Shown here: positions 1 to 9,840 of the stretch, in pieces
Layout: each line of letters opens with the position of its first letter
How positions within the stretch are numbered: the first letter of the stretch is position 1
Assembly (NCBI RefSeq): GCF_014841135.1
Contig: NZ_JACYTN010000012.1
Coordinates: 1 to 64,000 of the forward strand
DNA: 64,000 bases
Direction: 5' to 3'
Source: Paenibacillus arenosi
GTDB lineage: Bacteria > Bacillota > Bacilli > Paenibacillales > Paenibacillaceae
The notes under the pieces: generated by a model
Database searches by the model: none
What the model was told of the DNA's origin: nothing
The model's input: the letters and a program-made list of their open reading frames with translations, nothing else
Program-made: the position numbers and the translations under genes

Positions 1-126
1 CCTCCAGCTTCCTTCAGATTCTGCCTCACGACAGACACCCTTGCTCTTGGCTAACGGTAGGCGTTCGCCAGCCCCCGTTCGGGACTTTCACCCTAGAGAT
101 GACGCCCATGCTGGGCGTACAACTAT
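1..126. other. possible mobile-element end fragment
   Basis: The left edge is a GC-rich stretch with short inverted repeats (GCCCATGCTGGGC near 112-117 and flanks) unlike the neighbouring DNA. A phrase reading GGGACTTTCACCC recurs, from memory, at the ends of transposable elements in Bacillales genomes. No transposase frame is visible in the window. It could equally be the edge of a structured intergenic repeat, so the assignment is weak. Confidence 0.25.
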
Positions 127-155
127 AAGACTTAACAATTACACAGTTAAGTCTT
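127..155 (-). terminator. terminator after cydC
   Basis: Perfect 10-bp inverted repeat (AAGACTTAAC at 127-136, GTTAAGTCTT at 146-155) just past the cydC stop. On the minus strand the stem ends in GTCTTATAG, so the T tract is short. Confidence 0.55.
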
Positions 156-164
156 TACCATCTT

Positions 165-1892
165 TTACAGTCCATCTTCTCCGATCATTTGCTGTTCGAT
201 TTTCTTCATCTCATAAAAGTAGCCTCTTTGCTCCATCAACTCCGAATAGGAACCCGTTTCAACGACCTTACCTTGGTCCATGACTAAAATTTGATCCATC
301 TCTTCTAATCCGGTAAGGCGATGACAAATCAATAGCAGCGTGTCATTAGCCGCTTGTGCGTAAAGGTGCTTCAAAGCGTGCTGCTCTGTCACATAATCCA
401 GCGAGGAGGTAGGTTCGTCCAACAGCCATAATCGTCCTTTGCGAAGCATAGCCCGCGCTAGAGCCAGCCGCTGCTTCTCGCCGTCAGACAAGTTCTCCCC
501 TTTTTCATATACGATATCGGTCAATGACTTACTCGACAGCTGTACTTTATCCAACACATCCAACAGTTGTTCGTCAGCATGTTCTTCTCCATTTAATAGC
601 AGGTTGTCCCGGATCGTTCCTCGGAAGAAATGACTTTGCTGCAGTACCACATTAGCCGAACTCCATATACTCGTTTCATCCAGTTCCTTCACCGAAACAT
701 CGTTGAATCGTATATCGCCAGCCGTTGGTGTACGCAGCTTGAGCAGCAAATCGATAATGGTTGATTTGCCTGACCCGCTTGGTCCGACTATTGCCGTTTT
801 GGAGCCAGGTAAAATATGCAGCGACAAATCTCGGAGCGCAGGTCTCCACTCCCCTTCATATTGAAACGTAACACCAGATAGCTCGATCGAAGCGGCATGA
901 TCAACAGACATCGCGCCGCTTGGCTGTGAAGTCTGCACATCAAAGGCTGGCACCGTTTCCGTCAGTCGATTAGCAGCGTGTTCACTGTCTTGCTTATACG
1001 CAGGTAATGTCGCCATTGCAGTCGCTTCTTCGTATACGGTTAGCGCGGCCATGACTAACATGGCAAGAAATACACCTGCAAGTGCCCCATCCATAATTAA
1101 ATAGGCTCCAAGAGCCAGCACACCCCAGGAAATGAGAAACGTAACAAAAGCGTGCATCGATTGCCCGCGCAGCAAGTGCGCGGCTGCTCGTTGCTGTTCA
1201 TTTGCTAAAAGAGCTGAGGCTTGCTGAAGCTGCTGCTCTCGCTGTGCCAATTGCCCGTATACTTTCAAATCTCGGAAACCATACAATACTTCGGTTACTT
1301 CCGTAGAAAGTAATGCCCGTTGCTCGCGAACTCGTCCATGTATTTTCCGCTGACCTAACAAAACAATTCCCGGCACAACTAGTGCCGTTGCCAGCATTCC
1401 TAGCACAAACAAGCATGCAATCCAGAACGAAAAGGCCGAAGTAAACAGGATCGTAGCCAAAAATACCATGACGACAATGATTGGTGGATATGCGACTCTC
1501 AAAAAATAGTGCTGCAAGCTTTCTACATCCCCAACGATCCGCGCAAGCAGATCTCCACTCCGATGTTTGTTAAATATCCCCGGCGTTATTGGAATAAGCT
1601 TGGCAAAAAAAGAGGTACGCAAACGGCTAAGTATGGAGAATGTAGCCCGATGTGAATATAAGCGTTCTCCGTAACGACTTGCCGCCCGAAGCAGACCAAG
1701 CAATTTAACTAGCGATGTGAGCACAATTAGTGTGTAAAGCGGTGGCGCAAATACCGTTTGCGAGATCAAATATCCGCTAGTGGAAAAGAGTATCACACCA
1801 GCTATGCCGGCAATAAATCCGCCCAAAATGGAAAGGACGATATCTTTACGCTCCTGAAACATAGCCTTCGACAAAACAGCCAGCTCATTCAT
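165..1892 (-). CDS. cydC: CydC-type ABC exporter subunit, last gene of cyd operon
   Basis: Half of the heterodimeric CydDC ABC exporter that moves thiol reductants (cysteine/glutathione) across the membrane and is needed to assemble cytochrome bd. The N-terminal half is an exporter-type membrane domain. The C-terminal half is the ATPase, with Walker A GPSGSGKST near residue 370, an atypical signature LSDGEKQRLALA near 467 and Walker B LWLLDEPTSSLD near 487. About 575 residues, a normal length. I chose the ATG at 1892 (MNELAVLSK) because GGGGAGGGG lies 7 bases upstream; an in-frame ATG at 1925 lacks such a site. It starts 1 base after the cydD stop, so the two are probably translationally coupled. 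B. subtilis nomenclature calls this gene cydD. Confidence 0.9.
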   Translation of the reverse strand: MNELAVLSKAMFQERKDIVLSILGGFIAGIAGVILFSTSGYLISQTVFAPPLYTLIVLTSLVKLLGLLRAASRYGERLYSHRATFSILSRLRTSFFAKLIPITPGIFNKHRSGDLLARIVGDVESLQHYFLRVAYPPIIVVMVFLATILFTSAFSFWIACLFVLGMLATALVVPGIVLLGQRKIHGRVREQRALLSTEVTEVLYGFRDLKVYGQLAQREQQLQQASALLANEQQRAAAHLLRGQSMHAFVTFLISWGVLALGAYLIMDGALAGVFLAMLVMAALTVYEEATAMATLPAYKQDSEHAANRLTETVPAFDVQTSQPSGAMSVDHAASIELSGVTFQYEGEWRPALRDLSLHILPGSKTAIVGPSGSGKSTIIDLLLKLRTPTAGDIRFNDVSVKELDETSIWSSANVVLQQSHFFRGTIRDNLLLNGEEHADEQLLDVLDKVQLSSKSLTDIVYEKGENLSDGEKQRLALARAMLRKGRLWLLDEPTSSLDYVTEQHALKHLYAQAANDTLLLICHRLTGLEEMDQILVMDQGKVVETGSYSELMEQRGYFYEMKKIEQQMIGEDGL

Positions 1893-1893
1893 G

Positions 1894-3726
1894 CTAATCC
1901 CCTCCCCCTTTTCGTTGGACATCAATCATTTCAGCATACTGAGGTAGGCGCTCTAGGAGTTCGTCATGTCGTCCCGAATCTACTAGCACTCCATTGTCCA
2001 TAAATAAAATGTTATCGGCATGTTGAATCGTATATAATCGGTGAGCGACCGTAATCATCGTAGCCGTTTTTGCAAGTTCGGCAATGGAACGTTGCAGTAC
2101 CCGCTCGGTGTGCAAATCCAGTCCCACTGTTGGTTCATCAAACAAGATGATGGCAGGCCGTTTCAAGAAAGCGCGCGCCAAGGCAAGCCGCTGCTTTTCT
2201 CCACCAGACAGTCCTCTGCCTCCTTCACCAACAAACGTATCCAATCCCTGCTCCAATTGAGCAACGAGTTCACTAAGTCCTGCATCCTTCGCTGCCTGCT
2301 CAATTTGAGCTCTTGAGACGTTACGACCTGCAGCAATCGAAATATTTTCAGCAAATGTGCCTGCAAAAATATAGGGATGCTGTGTAATGTAGCTGACATG
2401 TTTGAACCATGCTGTTTCATCGTATTGTGAAAGTGGGATTCCATTCACCCGAACCGTACCCGATTCTGGCTTCAGTAAACCAGCAATGAGATGCAGCAAG
2501 GTTGTTTTACCGGAACCACTTTTTCCAACAATGGCAATCTGTTCTTTCGGGCCAAGAGAAATCGAGCCTGTCTCAAGTTCAAATGAATCAGGTGTATATT
2601 TAAAGCGGATATGATCCAATTCAATAGATGGTGGCATGGGTAGTAGCACTGCATGAGCTGTCTGGGACCTATCTACCTGTTCCATTTCATTACTGCTATT
2701 GCTAGATGCGCCTGCTTCTATAATTACTTCTTGCTTGCCATCCAGGTTGTTGTTTTCCCCTTCTGTTGCAGCAAGCATTTGTTCCACCTTACGTATTGCT
2801 CCCATACTTGTTCGACCGCTATGAAAAGCGGTCCCCATATTTTTTAATTGGCTATAAAACTCGGGAACGAGCAGCAATACGAGAAAGGCGGTGTGGAACG
2901 TCATCGATTTGAACACGAGAAGTTGGATTGCCAATTCTAGAGCAACAATACCGATGCTTAACATCACGATTGATTCCAGCATGAACGTATTTGTAAAAGC
3001 AATCTTCAAAATACCCATCGTCGCATCACGGTAACTCAAACTGCTGCGTTCAATCTCTTTCTGCTGACGCTCAGCCCGTCCAAATATTTTTAACGTAACC
3101 AGCCCTTGCAGAGAATCTAGAAACGTACCTGAAAACTGGGCCAGTTCCGCATATTTTTCTTCTGATTTATTTTTTGTTTTTAGCCCTACCAAAATCATGA
3201 ATATCGGAATAAACGGAGCTGTAAACAGCATAATGAAGCCTGTATTGGCATGCAGCACAAAGGTAACGACCAAGATCAGAATCGGGATGATAGCAGCTTC
3301 CATCATACGCGGCATGTACAGACTGAAGTAACTGTCAGCCTCATCCACAGCATCCAGCGCAATGCTGACCTTCCCTCCTGTCTGTCCACGAAGGGTTGAA
3401 GGCATGGAAGCATGGGCCAAGCTTTGCAGCACCGCTGCTCGCATATTCGTTTTGGCATTGGCAGCCATATGCAAACCAATTCTGCCATTTCCATAAGACA
3501 ACAACGTTCGTACTGCCATAACCGCTAGCAGTATACTGAGCAGCATCATAAGCGATGTTAATGAAGCTTCCTCCACAAAAATCCGCTGAACGGCTTCAGC
3601 GAGCAGCGCGGCCTGACTAACAATGGCCGCACCAAGTGCGAGCGAAATGACCGTGAGGAGGGCCATACGTTTCCTTTGTGAAGACATTTGCTGAGAAATC
3701 AGACTGGATTTCTTTTTCTTCTTCAC
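1894..3726 (-). CDS. cydD: CydD-type ABC exporter subunit
   Basis: Partner of the following gene in the CydDC thiol exporter required for cytochrome bd maturation. It has an N-terminal six-helix membrane domain and a C-terminal ATPase with Walker A GKSGSGKTT near residue 402, signature LSGGEKQRLALARA near 509 and Walker B IILFDEPTVGLD near 525. It is 610 residues. The start is GTG at 3726, preceded by AAAGGAGGAG. The protein begins with a lysine run (KKKKK) before the first helix. It follows cydB by 67 bases. A linker of about 40 residues before the ATPase (around residues 325-365, rich in N, S, E and Q) is longer than usual. Called cydC in B. subtilis. Confidence 0.9.
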   Translation of the reverse strand: MKKKKKSSLISQQMSSQRKRMALLTVISLALGAAIVSQAALLAEAVQRIFVEEASLTSLMMLLSILLAVMAVRTLLSYGNGRIGLHMAANAKTNMRAAVLQSLAHASMPSTLRGQTGGKVSIALDAVDEADSYFSLYMPRMMEAAIIPILILVVTFVLHANTGFIMLFTAPFIPIFMILVGLKTKNKSEEKYAELAQFSGTFLDSLQGLVTLKIFGRAERQQKEIERSSLSYRDATMGILKIAFTNTFMLESIVMLSIGIVALELAIQLLVFKSMTFHTAFLVLLLVPEFYSQLKNMGTAFHSGRTSMGAIRKVEQMLAATEGENNNLDGKQEVIIEAGASSNSSNEMEQVDRSQTAHAVLLPMPPSIELDHIRFKYTPDSFELETGSISLGPKEQIAIVGKSGSGKTTLLHLIAGLLKPESGTVRVNGIPLSQYDETAWFKHVSYITQHPYIFAGTFAENISIAAGRNVSRAQIEQAAKDAGLSELVAQLEQGLDTFVGEGGRGLSGGEKQRLALARAFLKRPAIILFDEPTVGLDLHTERVLQRSIAELAKTATMITVAHRLYTIQHADNILFMDNGVLVDSGRHDELLERLPQYAEMIDVQRKGGGD

Positions 3727-3793
3727 AGATCTCTCCTCCTTTGTAATAAGCCTGTAGAGAAACCTCTAACAGGCCGTAATAGATAAAATAACT

Positions 3794-4807
3794 TTATTTT
3801 TTTCCTTTTACATAATCCGCATCAAACAAGAACAGTTTGAAGACCAGAAGAAGTGAAGGAATTAACATGCACAATCCACCGATAAACACAACAACTAGCG
3901 CCATGCCCATCGCAGGTGAAGTTGCGCTGCTCTGAACGGTGATGTATGGATCAAGAATGTATGGATATTGCCCAATCCCGTATGCGAAAAAGGCAGTGAA
4001 AAATTGCAGCATGACACATATAAAGGCTAATCCGTAACGGCGTCCGTTATAAAGCAGCCACATCGCGATCATGAAGAACGCGACCGAAAGCGCGAGCAAC
4101 CACCAAAGATCCATCATATTTTGAAAATGCCGCTCGTTGTGTTGTCCCAAATAAATAAAGGCAGTCAATGCGATAATTATCGTCGGTGTGCTCCAGAACA
4201 GAGCATAGCCCCGAATTAGTTTCAACGCGGCATGATCCTCTGCACGAGAAGCGTAAAAGGCTAGGAATGAGCTGCTAATAAACAACACGGACACAATCGC
4301 AAGTCCAACGATGCTCCACGATAACGGATTGGTAAATAGCGCCCAGTAATCCAGAGAAACCGTCTCACCCTGCTTTACAATAAAGCCGCCTTCAGATAAC
4401 GTTAGTGCGACTGACAACGAAGCCGGAATAAGCAAACCTGTTGCCCCGTACAAGAAGAGAAACACAATGTTTTTCTTAGAACCGTAATTTTCAAAAGCAT
4501 AGAATGAACCGCGAATCGCGAGCAATATAACGGCAATGCTCCCCGGAACAATCAGTGCGTTGCCATAGTAATAGGCCGTATCCGGAAAAAATCCAACGAT
4601 GCCAATATAGAAAAAGACAAAAAATACATTCGTAATCTCCCAAACGGGTGATAAATAACGGGAAATCAGACGATTAATCAAGTGATCCTGCTTCGTCCAG
4701 CGTGCATAAAAGGCGAAGAAACCCGCCCCGAAATCAATGGAGGCTACAATTAGATAGCCATATAAGAACAGCCAGAGCACCGAGATGCCAATTAGCTCGT
4801 AACTCAT
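3794..4807 (-). CDS. cydB: cytochrome bd quinol oxidase subunit II
   Basis: Membrane subunit II of cytochrome bd, the high-affinity terminal oxidase that passes electrons from menaquinol to oxygen at low oxygen tension. It is 337 residues and almost entirely hydrophobic, with the eight to nine helices expected. The N-terminal segment carries the family pattern of a G-rich first helix followed by DFGAG. The ATG overlaps the cydA stop by 4 bases, indicating coupled translation. Its length matches the Bacillus subunit (about 338). Confidence 0.93.
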   Translation of the reverse strand: MSYELIGISVLWLFLYGYLIVASIDFGAGFFAFYARWTKQDHLINRLISRYLSPVWEITNVFFVFFYIGIVGFFPDTAYYYGNALIVPGSIAVILLAIRGSFYAFENYGSKKNIVFLFLYGATGLLIPASLSVALTLSEGGFIVKQGETVSLDYWALFTNPLSWSIVGLAIVSVLFISSSFLAFYASRAEDHAALKLIRGYALFWSTPTIIIALTAFIYLGQHNERHFQNMMDLWWLLALSVAFFMIAMWLLYNGRRYGLAFICVMLQFFTAFFAYGIGQYPYILDPYITVQSSATSPAMGMALVVVFIGGLCMLIPSLLLVFKLFLFDADYVKGKK

Positions 4808-6171
4808 CGTGTGGACTCACCCTTTTCAATAGATTGATTGCGCTTCTCCTTCATCCATTTCTCCATTTCAACTTCTGGTGGATTATTGTTGAACAAGCGT
4901 CTGAGTACAACCACACACATGGTGCCGAGTACGATGTAAAGAAGCAAAAAGACGAAAAATAAAATTCTAATGCTCGGTGATGTTGTAGCGGCTTCCTCTA
5001 CACGCATATATCCTCGGATGATCCACGGTTGCCGCCCGATCTCTGCATAGAACCAGCCCAGTTCAACACCCAAAAATGCGAGTGGTGCACATAGTGCGAT
5101 GAGACGAAGCATCCACTTGTTAAGTTCATTGCGCTTTTTCCAGAACACAAACAAGAAATACAGTAGCGCAATAACGAGCAGTGCAAATCCGACTCCGGCC
5201 ATCAGATCAAACAGGTAGTGAACGAGCAGCGGCGGCCATTCATCCTTAGGGAATTCCTCCAGTCCGATTACCTCTGCGTTAAAATCACCGAAGGCTAGGA
5301 AGCTGAGTACTTTCGGCAAGTGCAGCGCCCCTATTATTTCATGCTGTGCATTTAGCCAACCCATTAATATCAAATCGGCGCCTTTTTCAGTCTCAAAATG
5401 CCACTCTGCCGCCGCAAGCTTCTCTGGCTGATGTTCTGCCAAAAACTTGGCGGACACATCTCCTGCTAGCGTGTTGAGCAAACCGAACACCAACACAAGC
5501 ACCATCATCAGATTCAACGCTTTTTTGTGATAGGCGGACACACCTTTTCTCAGCATCGTAAAGGCTGCAATTGCAGCTAACAAAGCAGCTCCTGTCAAAT
5601 AGGCTGAACTTAATACATGGAACACCTTGGAGAACGTCGCTGTATTCATCATCGCTTGCACCGGGTCAACCGCTGTGAATTGACCTGCTTCCATGACAAA
5701 GCCTCCAGGCTGATTCATAAATCCGTTTACTGTTGTAATAAATACAGCAGACATACATGCCCCGATCACAATCGGGATTGTTAGCAGCCAATGGATATAC
5801 GGATTTTTGAACCGATCCCACGTATACAAATAAATACCGAGGAAGATAGCTTCAAAGAAGAACGCGAATACTTCTAGGAATAACGGGAGTGCAATGACAT
5901 TCCCGGCCATTTTCATAAAATTCGGCCATACCAGAGCCAGTTGCAGTGAAATCGCCGTACCAGTCACGACACCAACTGCAACTGAAATGATAAATCCACG
6001 TGTCCACCTTTTCGCCATTAATGTGTAATGGGGATCTTTTTTGCGAATCCCGATAAACTCTGCAATAGCGATCATTAATGGTACACCGACGCCAAGCGTC
6101 GCAAAAATAACGTGAAACGCTAACGTCATTCCTGTTACCAGCTTGCTCCACATCACCGTATCAATTGCCAT
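4804..6171 (-). CDS. cydA: cytochrome bd quinol oxidase subunit I
   Basis: Haem-bearing subunit I of cytochrome bd, containing the quinol-oxidation site and haems b558, b595 and d. Nine or so membrane helices are visible, and the family GRQPW motif occurs in AEIGRQPWIIRGYMR. The quinol loop is of the short Bacillus type. The start is placed at 6171 (MAIDTVMWSK, 455 residues) because AAAGGTGG sits 9 bases upstream; an in-frame ATG 11 codons earlier has no ribosome site. It is the first gene of cydABDC. Upstream there is only a Rex-like half site (TTGTGAA on the minus strand near 6369-6376), possibly also serving as a -35, so redox control is plausible but not shown. Confidence 0.93.
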   Translation of the reverse strand: MAIDTVMWSKLVTGMTLAFHVIFATLGVGVPLMIAIAEFIGIRKKDPHYTLMAKRWTRGFIISVAVGVVTGTAISLQLALVWPNFMKMAGNVIALPLFLEVFAFFFEAIFLGIYLYTWDRFKNPYIHWLLTIPIVIGACMSAVFITTVNGFMNQPGGFVMEAGQFTAVDPVQAMMNTATFSKVFHVLSSAYLTGAALLAAIAAFTMLRKGVSAYHKKALNLMMVLVLVFGLLNTLAGDVSAKFLAEHQPEKLAAAEWHFETEKGADLILMGWLNAQHEIIGALHLPKVLSFLAFGDFNAEVIGLEEFPKDEWPPLLVHYLFDLMAGVGFALLVIALLYFLFVFWKKRNELNKWMLRLIALCAPLAFLGVELGWFYAEIGRQPWIIRGYMRVEEAATTSPSIRILFFVFLLLYIVLGTMCVVVLRRLFNNNPPEVEMEKWMKEKRNQSIEKGESTR

Positions 6172-6738
6172 TCTATATTGCCACCTTTCAAATTTCTGCT
6201 CCATTTTCGTTATAAATGGATACTTAGTTTTAAGTCTGTAAGCCGTGAGGCTTCATTCCATATCTAGTTCGGTCAGGCTCAAAAATATCCTTGCATGTTC
6301 CGTTTTCATTTAATATGAATTCCTCTAAATACAAGCTCCTCGAATTTGATATGTAATATGGGATTTTTTTCACAAAACGAGACGTAATGATATCTTCTCA
6401 CACGTTTATTGAGTTTTACCCCATTCGTTACTGGTTGAAGCGGGATCTGATGACCTGTATGAACCTAGTACGGAATGCAGTCAAAGTACTAGACGAGACC
6501 TAATAGCTAAAATTAGTATAGCTTTGTTACGAAGCATTTCAATCAGTGACACATCTTTGACCCTAAATGTTCAAGAAAGCGACACCTCTTTCTGACAACT
6601 CTGTGAAAAACATCACATCTCTCAATGGGACCATTGATTGATTTGCTCCTGTGTATTGCTGCAAGTCTTCTCCCCTTTCGAATGCTGCTAATTGTCCGTT
6701 GAAAATGGCACATCCATGCCTTGGCTGTTAATACTCGT
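6172..6738. other. intergenic region upstream of cydA
   Basis: No coding signal. It holds the presumed cydA promoter. On the minus strand TTGTGA (about 6371-6376) is followed by TATCAA after 18 bases; the TTGTGAA overlaps half of a Rex-type box but the second half is absent. The rest is unremarkable AT-rich sequence. Confidence 0.35.
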
Positions 6739-6773
6739 AAAAAACCGTTCCACCTTTAATTAGGGGAACGGTT
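6739..6773 (-). terminator. terminator after PL6-like gene
   Basis: Inverted repeat AACCGTTCC (6743-6751) and GGAACGGTT (6765-6773). On the minus strand the stem is followed by TTTTTTAC, a good intrinsic terminator for the gene ending at 6814. Confidence 0.8.
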
Positions 6774-6813
6774 CGATATTTGGATATCTATGATACAATC
6801 ATTTCTTCATTCT

Positions 6814-8376
6814 TCATTCCGGTGCGTTTGGACCCACATCATTCTTTGTAAGCGGTTTACGGCTGATAGCCGCATTTGAAAATTCATCAGCGCCCACATC
6901 GGTTTGTGAGCGTAGCTGACCATCCATATCATCTGTCACATTTACTCGCTGCTCAAGCTGGCTGTCGATTACTGCTTTATTTATAGCTGGGCTGTTGGCA
7001 GATAGTTTATGCAAATCGTCAGAAATGGTGAGAGCTGGATTGACGGCCACGATTTCTGACGGTCCACGCGAGGTATTATTCAATGTGCTTCCAAAGCCGA
7101 TATTGCCCTTAAAGACGGTGTCTGTAATGCTGTTTTCCTCATATAAGATGCCCGTCTGGTTAGAAACGATATTGTTGGCTATCCAGCTGCCATTCGGAGC
7201 GTATTTTTTCGTTGAACCGACCGTAATGCCGACTGTACTGTTAACGATGGTGTTATTTACAACAGTGGCACGATACACTCGCCATTGTTTCTTTAAATCA
7301 TCTTCTGTATGATTCGGTGCCTTACCGTCTGTACCTCCGTCATAATCGCCACTATCCAAAAATATCGCCTGACTTGTTATACCTTGAAAATAATTGTTAT
7401 AGATTTTATGATCATTTCCATATACTCGAATGCCAAGCACCTTTTTCTTACCATCTCCAAAGAAGAAATTCCCGTAGAACTTATTATTATGCCCATGTCT
7501 GGCTGTCAGTCCGCCACTGTTATTTCGGAAAGTGTTGTACCTAACTTCATTGTCACCTGTTTTTACAGACACGACTTCCTTATCGGCGTTACAATCCTCG
7601 AATAGATTGTATTGGATTTTAATGTGACCAGAGGTTAAAGAAATCTTCGATATTCCAAGACGAATCACTTCATTGCCGTTATCTTTAGTAGACGATGTTT
7701 GGTGGAAATGGTTGTATTCAATCACGTCGCGCTGAGAAATTTCTTTAATTTGTCCATTATTATATCCGCTATAAGCAATTACTGGCTCAGAATCGGTTTT
7801 TCCTTCGAAATTGTTGCGATCAATCCGATTGTCGGAACTACCTTTACCCTTGATCTCCAGCCAGATCATCTTATTTCCAGTTGCAGGAACGGCAAACGTA
7901 TTGCGTGTCAGTCGGATGTTGTTCGAGCCGTCAAGCTGAACCGCTATACTGCGGGTGGCAGTTCCGGTGTTCGTGATTTTAAGGCCCTCAACGACTATAT
8001 GCGAGGAACGAACAATTTGTAGTACTTCAGCACCAGCAATAATCGCTTGTCCACGGTTGGCGGCTTTAATCGTAATCGGACTATTTTTGCTACCATGCTT
8101 ACCACTGATCTGCAGTGCTTTGATTCCTGTATAGATGCCGTCTGCCAACACAATGGTTGTCCCAGCAGTTGCTTGGGCAATAGCTCTCTCCAACTGAGCA
8201 GAAGTCGACACATTAACTACCCCGGTTTTAAGCGCAGCGTCATATACTACGTCTGTTACTCCAGGCGCTCCACCTGCTGGCTGATTGTCCGCTAACGAAT
8301 AACTTGTTACGGGAAGCAAGGTTACTGATAATAAGGTCATTAGTAATAATCGTCTAACTTTACTAGATTTTCTCAA
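6814..8376 (-). CDS. secreted chondroitinase-B/alginate-lyase-like protein (PL6)
   Basis: Predicted extracellular polysaccharide lyase of the parallel beta-helix PL6 fold, which cleaves uronic-acid polymers such as alginate or dermatan sulfate by beta-elimination. A basic N-terminus and hydrophobic segment ending around SYSLA form a signal peptide. The mature part begins with VSTSAQLERAIAQA and TTIVLADGIY, the typical PL6 entry, then many coil motifs (NNxF, HNNKFYGNFF, NDHKIYNNYF). About 520 residues. The start is probably TTG at 8376, 6 bases after AGAGGTG; a GTG at 8385 lies inside that ribosome site. It is monocistronic with its own terminator. The substrate cannot be read from the sequence. 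Confidence 0.8.
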   Translation of the reverse strand: MRKSSKVRRLLLMTLLSVTLLPVTSYSLADNQPAGGAPGVTDVVYDAALKTGVVNVSTSAQLERAIAQATAGTTIVLADGIYTGIKALQISGKHGSKNSPITIKAANRGQAIIAGAEVLQIVRSSHIVVEGLKITNTGTATRSIAVQLDGSNNIRLTRNTFAVPATGNKMIWLEIKGKGSSDNRIDRNNFEGKTDSEPVIAYSGYNNGQIKEISQRDVIEYNHFHQTSSTKDNGNEVIRLGISKISLTSGHIKIQYNLFEDCNADKEVVSVKTGDNEVRYNTFRNNSGGLTARHGHNNKFYGNFFFGDGKKKVLGIRVYGNDHKIYNNYFQGITSQAIFLDSGDYDGGTDGKAPNHTEDDLKKQWRVYRATVVNNTIVNSTVGITVGSTKKYAPNGSWIANNIVSNQTGILYEENSITDTVFKGNIGFGSTLNNTSRGPSEIVAVNPALTISDDLHKLSANSPAINKAVIDSQLEQRVNVTDDMDGQLRSQTDVGADEFSNAAISRKPLTKNDVGPNAPE

Positions 8377-8522
8377 TACGGTCACCTCTGTATATAATTG
8401 TAATATTACTCTCTATATATAACCTTTTTTTGGTATAAAGTACATTTAAATTTGCACAAAATTAAAAAATAGGAACATGGAATCAATTGATAAAGGACGC
8501 TTTACCTATAAAATTGTACAAA

Positions 8523-8551
8523 AGCCGATTCCGTATGATACGAAATCGGCT
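8523..8551 (-). terminator. terminator after pentapeptide-repeat gene
   Basis: Imperfect 11-bp inverted repeat (AGCCGATTCCG at 8523-8533, CGAAATCGGCT at 8541-8551), one mismatch, followed on the minus strand by TTTTGT. Confidence 0.65.
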
Positions 8552-8607
8552 GGCTATGTCCCAACTTGATTTTCAATTTCTACAATAAATAATCTTCGAA
8601 TTCTCTC

Positions 8608-9477
8608 TTACATGACCGTAACTTTTGACAAATCGACAACCCACAAACCTTTAAGTGCAGCATAGGTCAACTTATCCATCGTCGCGCCGTCAAAACAGAC
8701 GGTTTTGAAATCAAGGTAAGATTTGTTGGTCATCGAAAAAGGAAGGCGGAATGATACGTTCTTGAGTGTTGATCCCTTAAATGAAACCTCGTTCAGTGCA
8801 GATTTGTTAAAGTTGACACCGATAAATGTTTGCCCATCAAAATGATTTCCCCTCAAGTCGCAATGCTTAAAATCAACGCCGTTAAAGATGCAGTTCTCAA
8901 AGTTTACTTTTCTAAGGTCGCTCTTTACAAGAGTGACGTCGGTCAGTTTTACGTCTTTGAAAGTTGCTCCGTCCAGCCCGGACGTGCTGAATTCAGTGCG
9001 AACAAGGATTGTTTTATGGAAGCTCGCATTTGTCAGGTCCATGGTCGATAAGTTACAGTCCGTCAGATTTGCGTTGTCAAAAATGGCTCCATTCGCATCG
9101 CTCGTTGCAAACGAGCTACCAGTCAGGTCTGCTTTAGTAAAATCAGCTCCGCGCAAGGAGTTCACTTTGAACTTTCCCTTGTGTAAAATGACGCCAGCAA
9201 AATCGCTTTCCTGCAGATCAATCGCATGCAGGTTTATTGGTACTGGCCTTTCCAGTGAACGGGAGAGGTTCGCTACCTCTACTATTGTTTGCTCGATGTC
9301 ACCGATACTATCAATGCTCATCTTGAACGCTGTTTCATCGTCTTTACCCTCAGCTCTGAGTTCACGATACCGTTCCTGTAAATCGGAGAGTAAGTCGGCT
9401 TTCAATTCGGAGACGCTTTTCACCTCGCCATATGGCGCAAAAACGCTATTTAAATAGTCCGTCAATCTATGATTCAT
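8608..9477 (-). CDS. HAAS-domain plus pentapeptide-repeat protein
   Basis: About 289 residues in two parts. Residues 1-75 form a helical acidic domain (LKADLLSDLQERYREL, then DDETAFKMSIDSIGDI) of the kind placed beside PadR regulators (HAAS/permease-prefix type). Residues 85-270 are pentapeptide repeats of the A(D/N)Lxx form (GADFTKADLTGSSF, NANLTDCNLSTMDLTN), which fold into a right-handed quadrilateral beta-helix. Some such proteins mimic DNA and protect gyrase; others have unknown roles. No membrane segment is present, so it is probably cytoplasmic. ATG at 9477 has GGGGAG upstream; a GTG one codon earlier is also possible. It is 13 bases behind padR, in one operon. Confidence 0.75.
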   Translation of the reverse strand: MNHRLTDYLNSVFAPYGEVKSVSELKADLLSDLQERYRELRAEGKDDETAFKMSIDSIGDIEQTIVEVANLSRSLERPVPINLHAIDLQESDFAGVILHKGKFKVNSLRGADFTKADLTGSSFATSDANGAIFDNANLTDCNLSTMDLTNASFHKTILVRTEFSTSGLDGATFKDVKLTDVTLVKSDLRKVNFENCIFNGVDFKHCDLRGNHFDGQTFIGVNFNKSALNEVSFKGSTLKNVSFRLPFSMTNKSYLDFKTVCFDGATMDKLTYAALKGLWVVDLSKVTVM

Positions 9478-9492
9478 CACTACAACTCCCCT

Positions 9493-9822
9493 TTATAGCA
9501 AGTTTTCTAACACGCGCTTTGCAAATTCCCAATTGCTTATGTTACGGGCGTATGTATCTTTTCCCTTAGCGGTAATTCTAAAATATTTACGCCTTCCGCC
9601 CTGTGATTCATCGCCCCAGTACCATTCGATATCCCCCTCGGCTTCAAGTCGCCGGACGCTGGAGTACATCGTTGCTTCCTTTAATTCATAATTGCCGCCT
9701 GAACGCTCGGCAATTAGCTTGACGATCTCATAACCGTATCGATCAGCTTCGGACAGTAGTCGTAAAATCATCGTATCAGTATGTCCGCGCAGCAGATCGG
9801 ATGTGATCTTGTTCTCGCTCAT
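9493..9822 (-). CDS. PadR-family transcriptional regulator
   Basis: A 109-residue winged-helix repressor of the short PadR class. The N-terminal domain reads LLRGHTDTMILRLLSE and DRYGYEIVKLI, and the wing contains ATMYSSVRRLEAEGDI and GRRKYFRIT. A short C-terminal helix mediates dimerisation. The start ATG follows GAGGTGATGGA. First gene of a two-gene operon with the pentapeptide protein. A promoter with a flanking ACAT/ATGT inverted repeat lies immediately upstream, suggesting autoregulation. Confidence 0.88.
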   Translation of the reverse strand: MSENKITSDLLRGHTDTMILRLLSEADRYGYEIVKLIAERSGGNYELKEATMYSSVRRLEAEGDIEWYWGDESQGGRRKYFRITAKGKDTYARNISNWEFAKRVLENLL

Positions 9823-9840
9823 TCCATCACCTCAATAACA

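Noticed and set aside
1-126. Insertion sequence
   Set aside because: No transposase or paired terminal repeats in view; kept only as a low-confidence fragment.
6360-6380. Rex operator at cydA
   Set aside because: Only one half (TTGTGAA) matches; the second half is absent, so it is mentioned but not called as a site.
8888-9457. 189-codon plus-strand frame opposite the pentapeptide gene
   Set aside because: It is a shadow created by the biased codons of the repeat region; no ribosome site.
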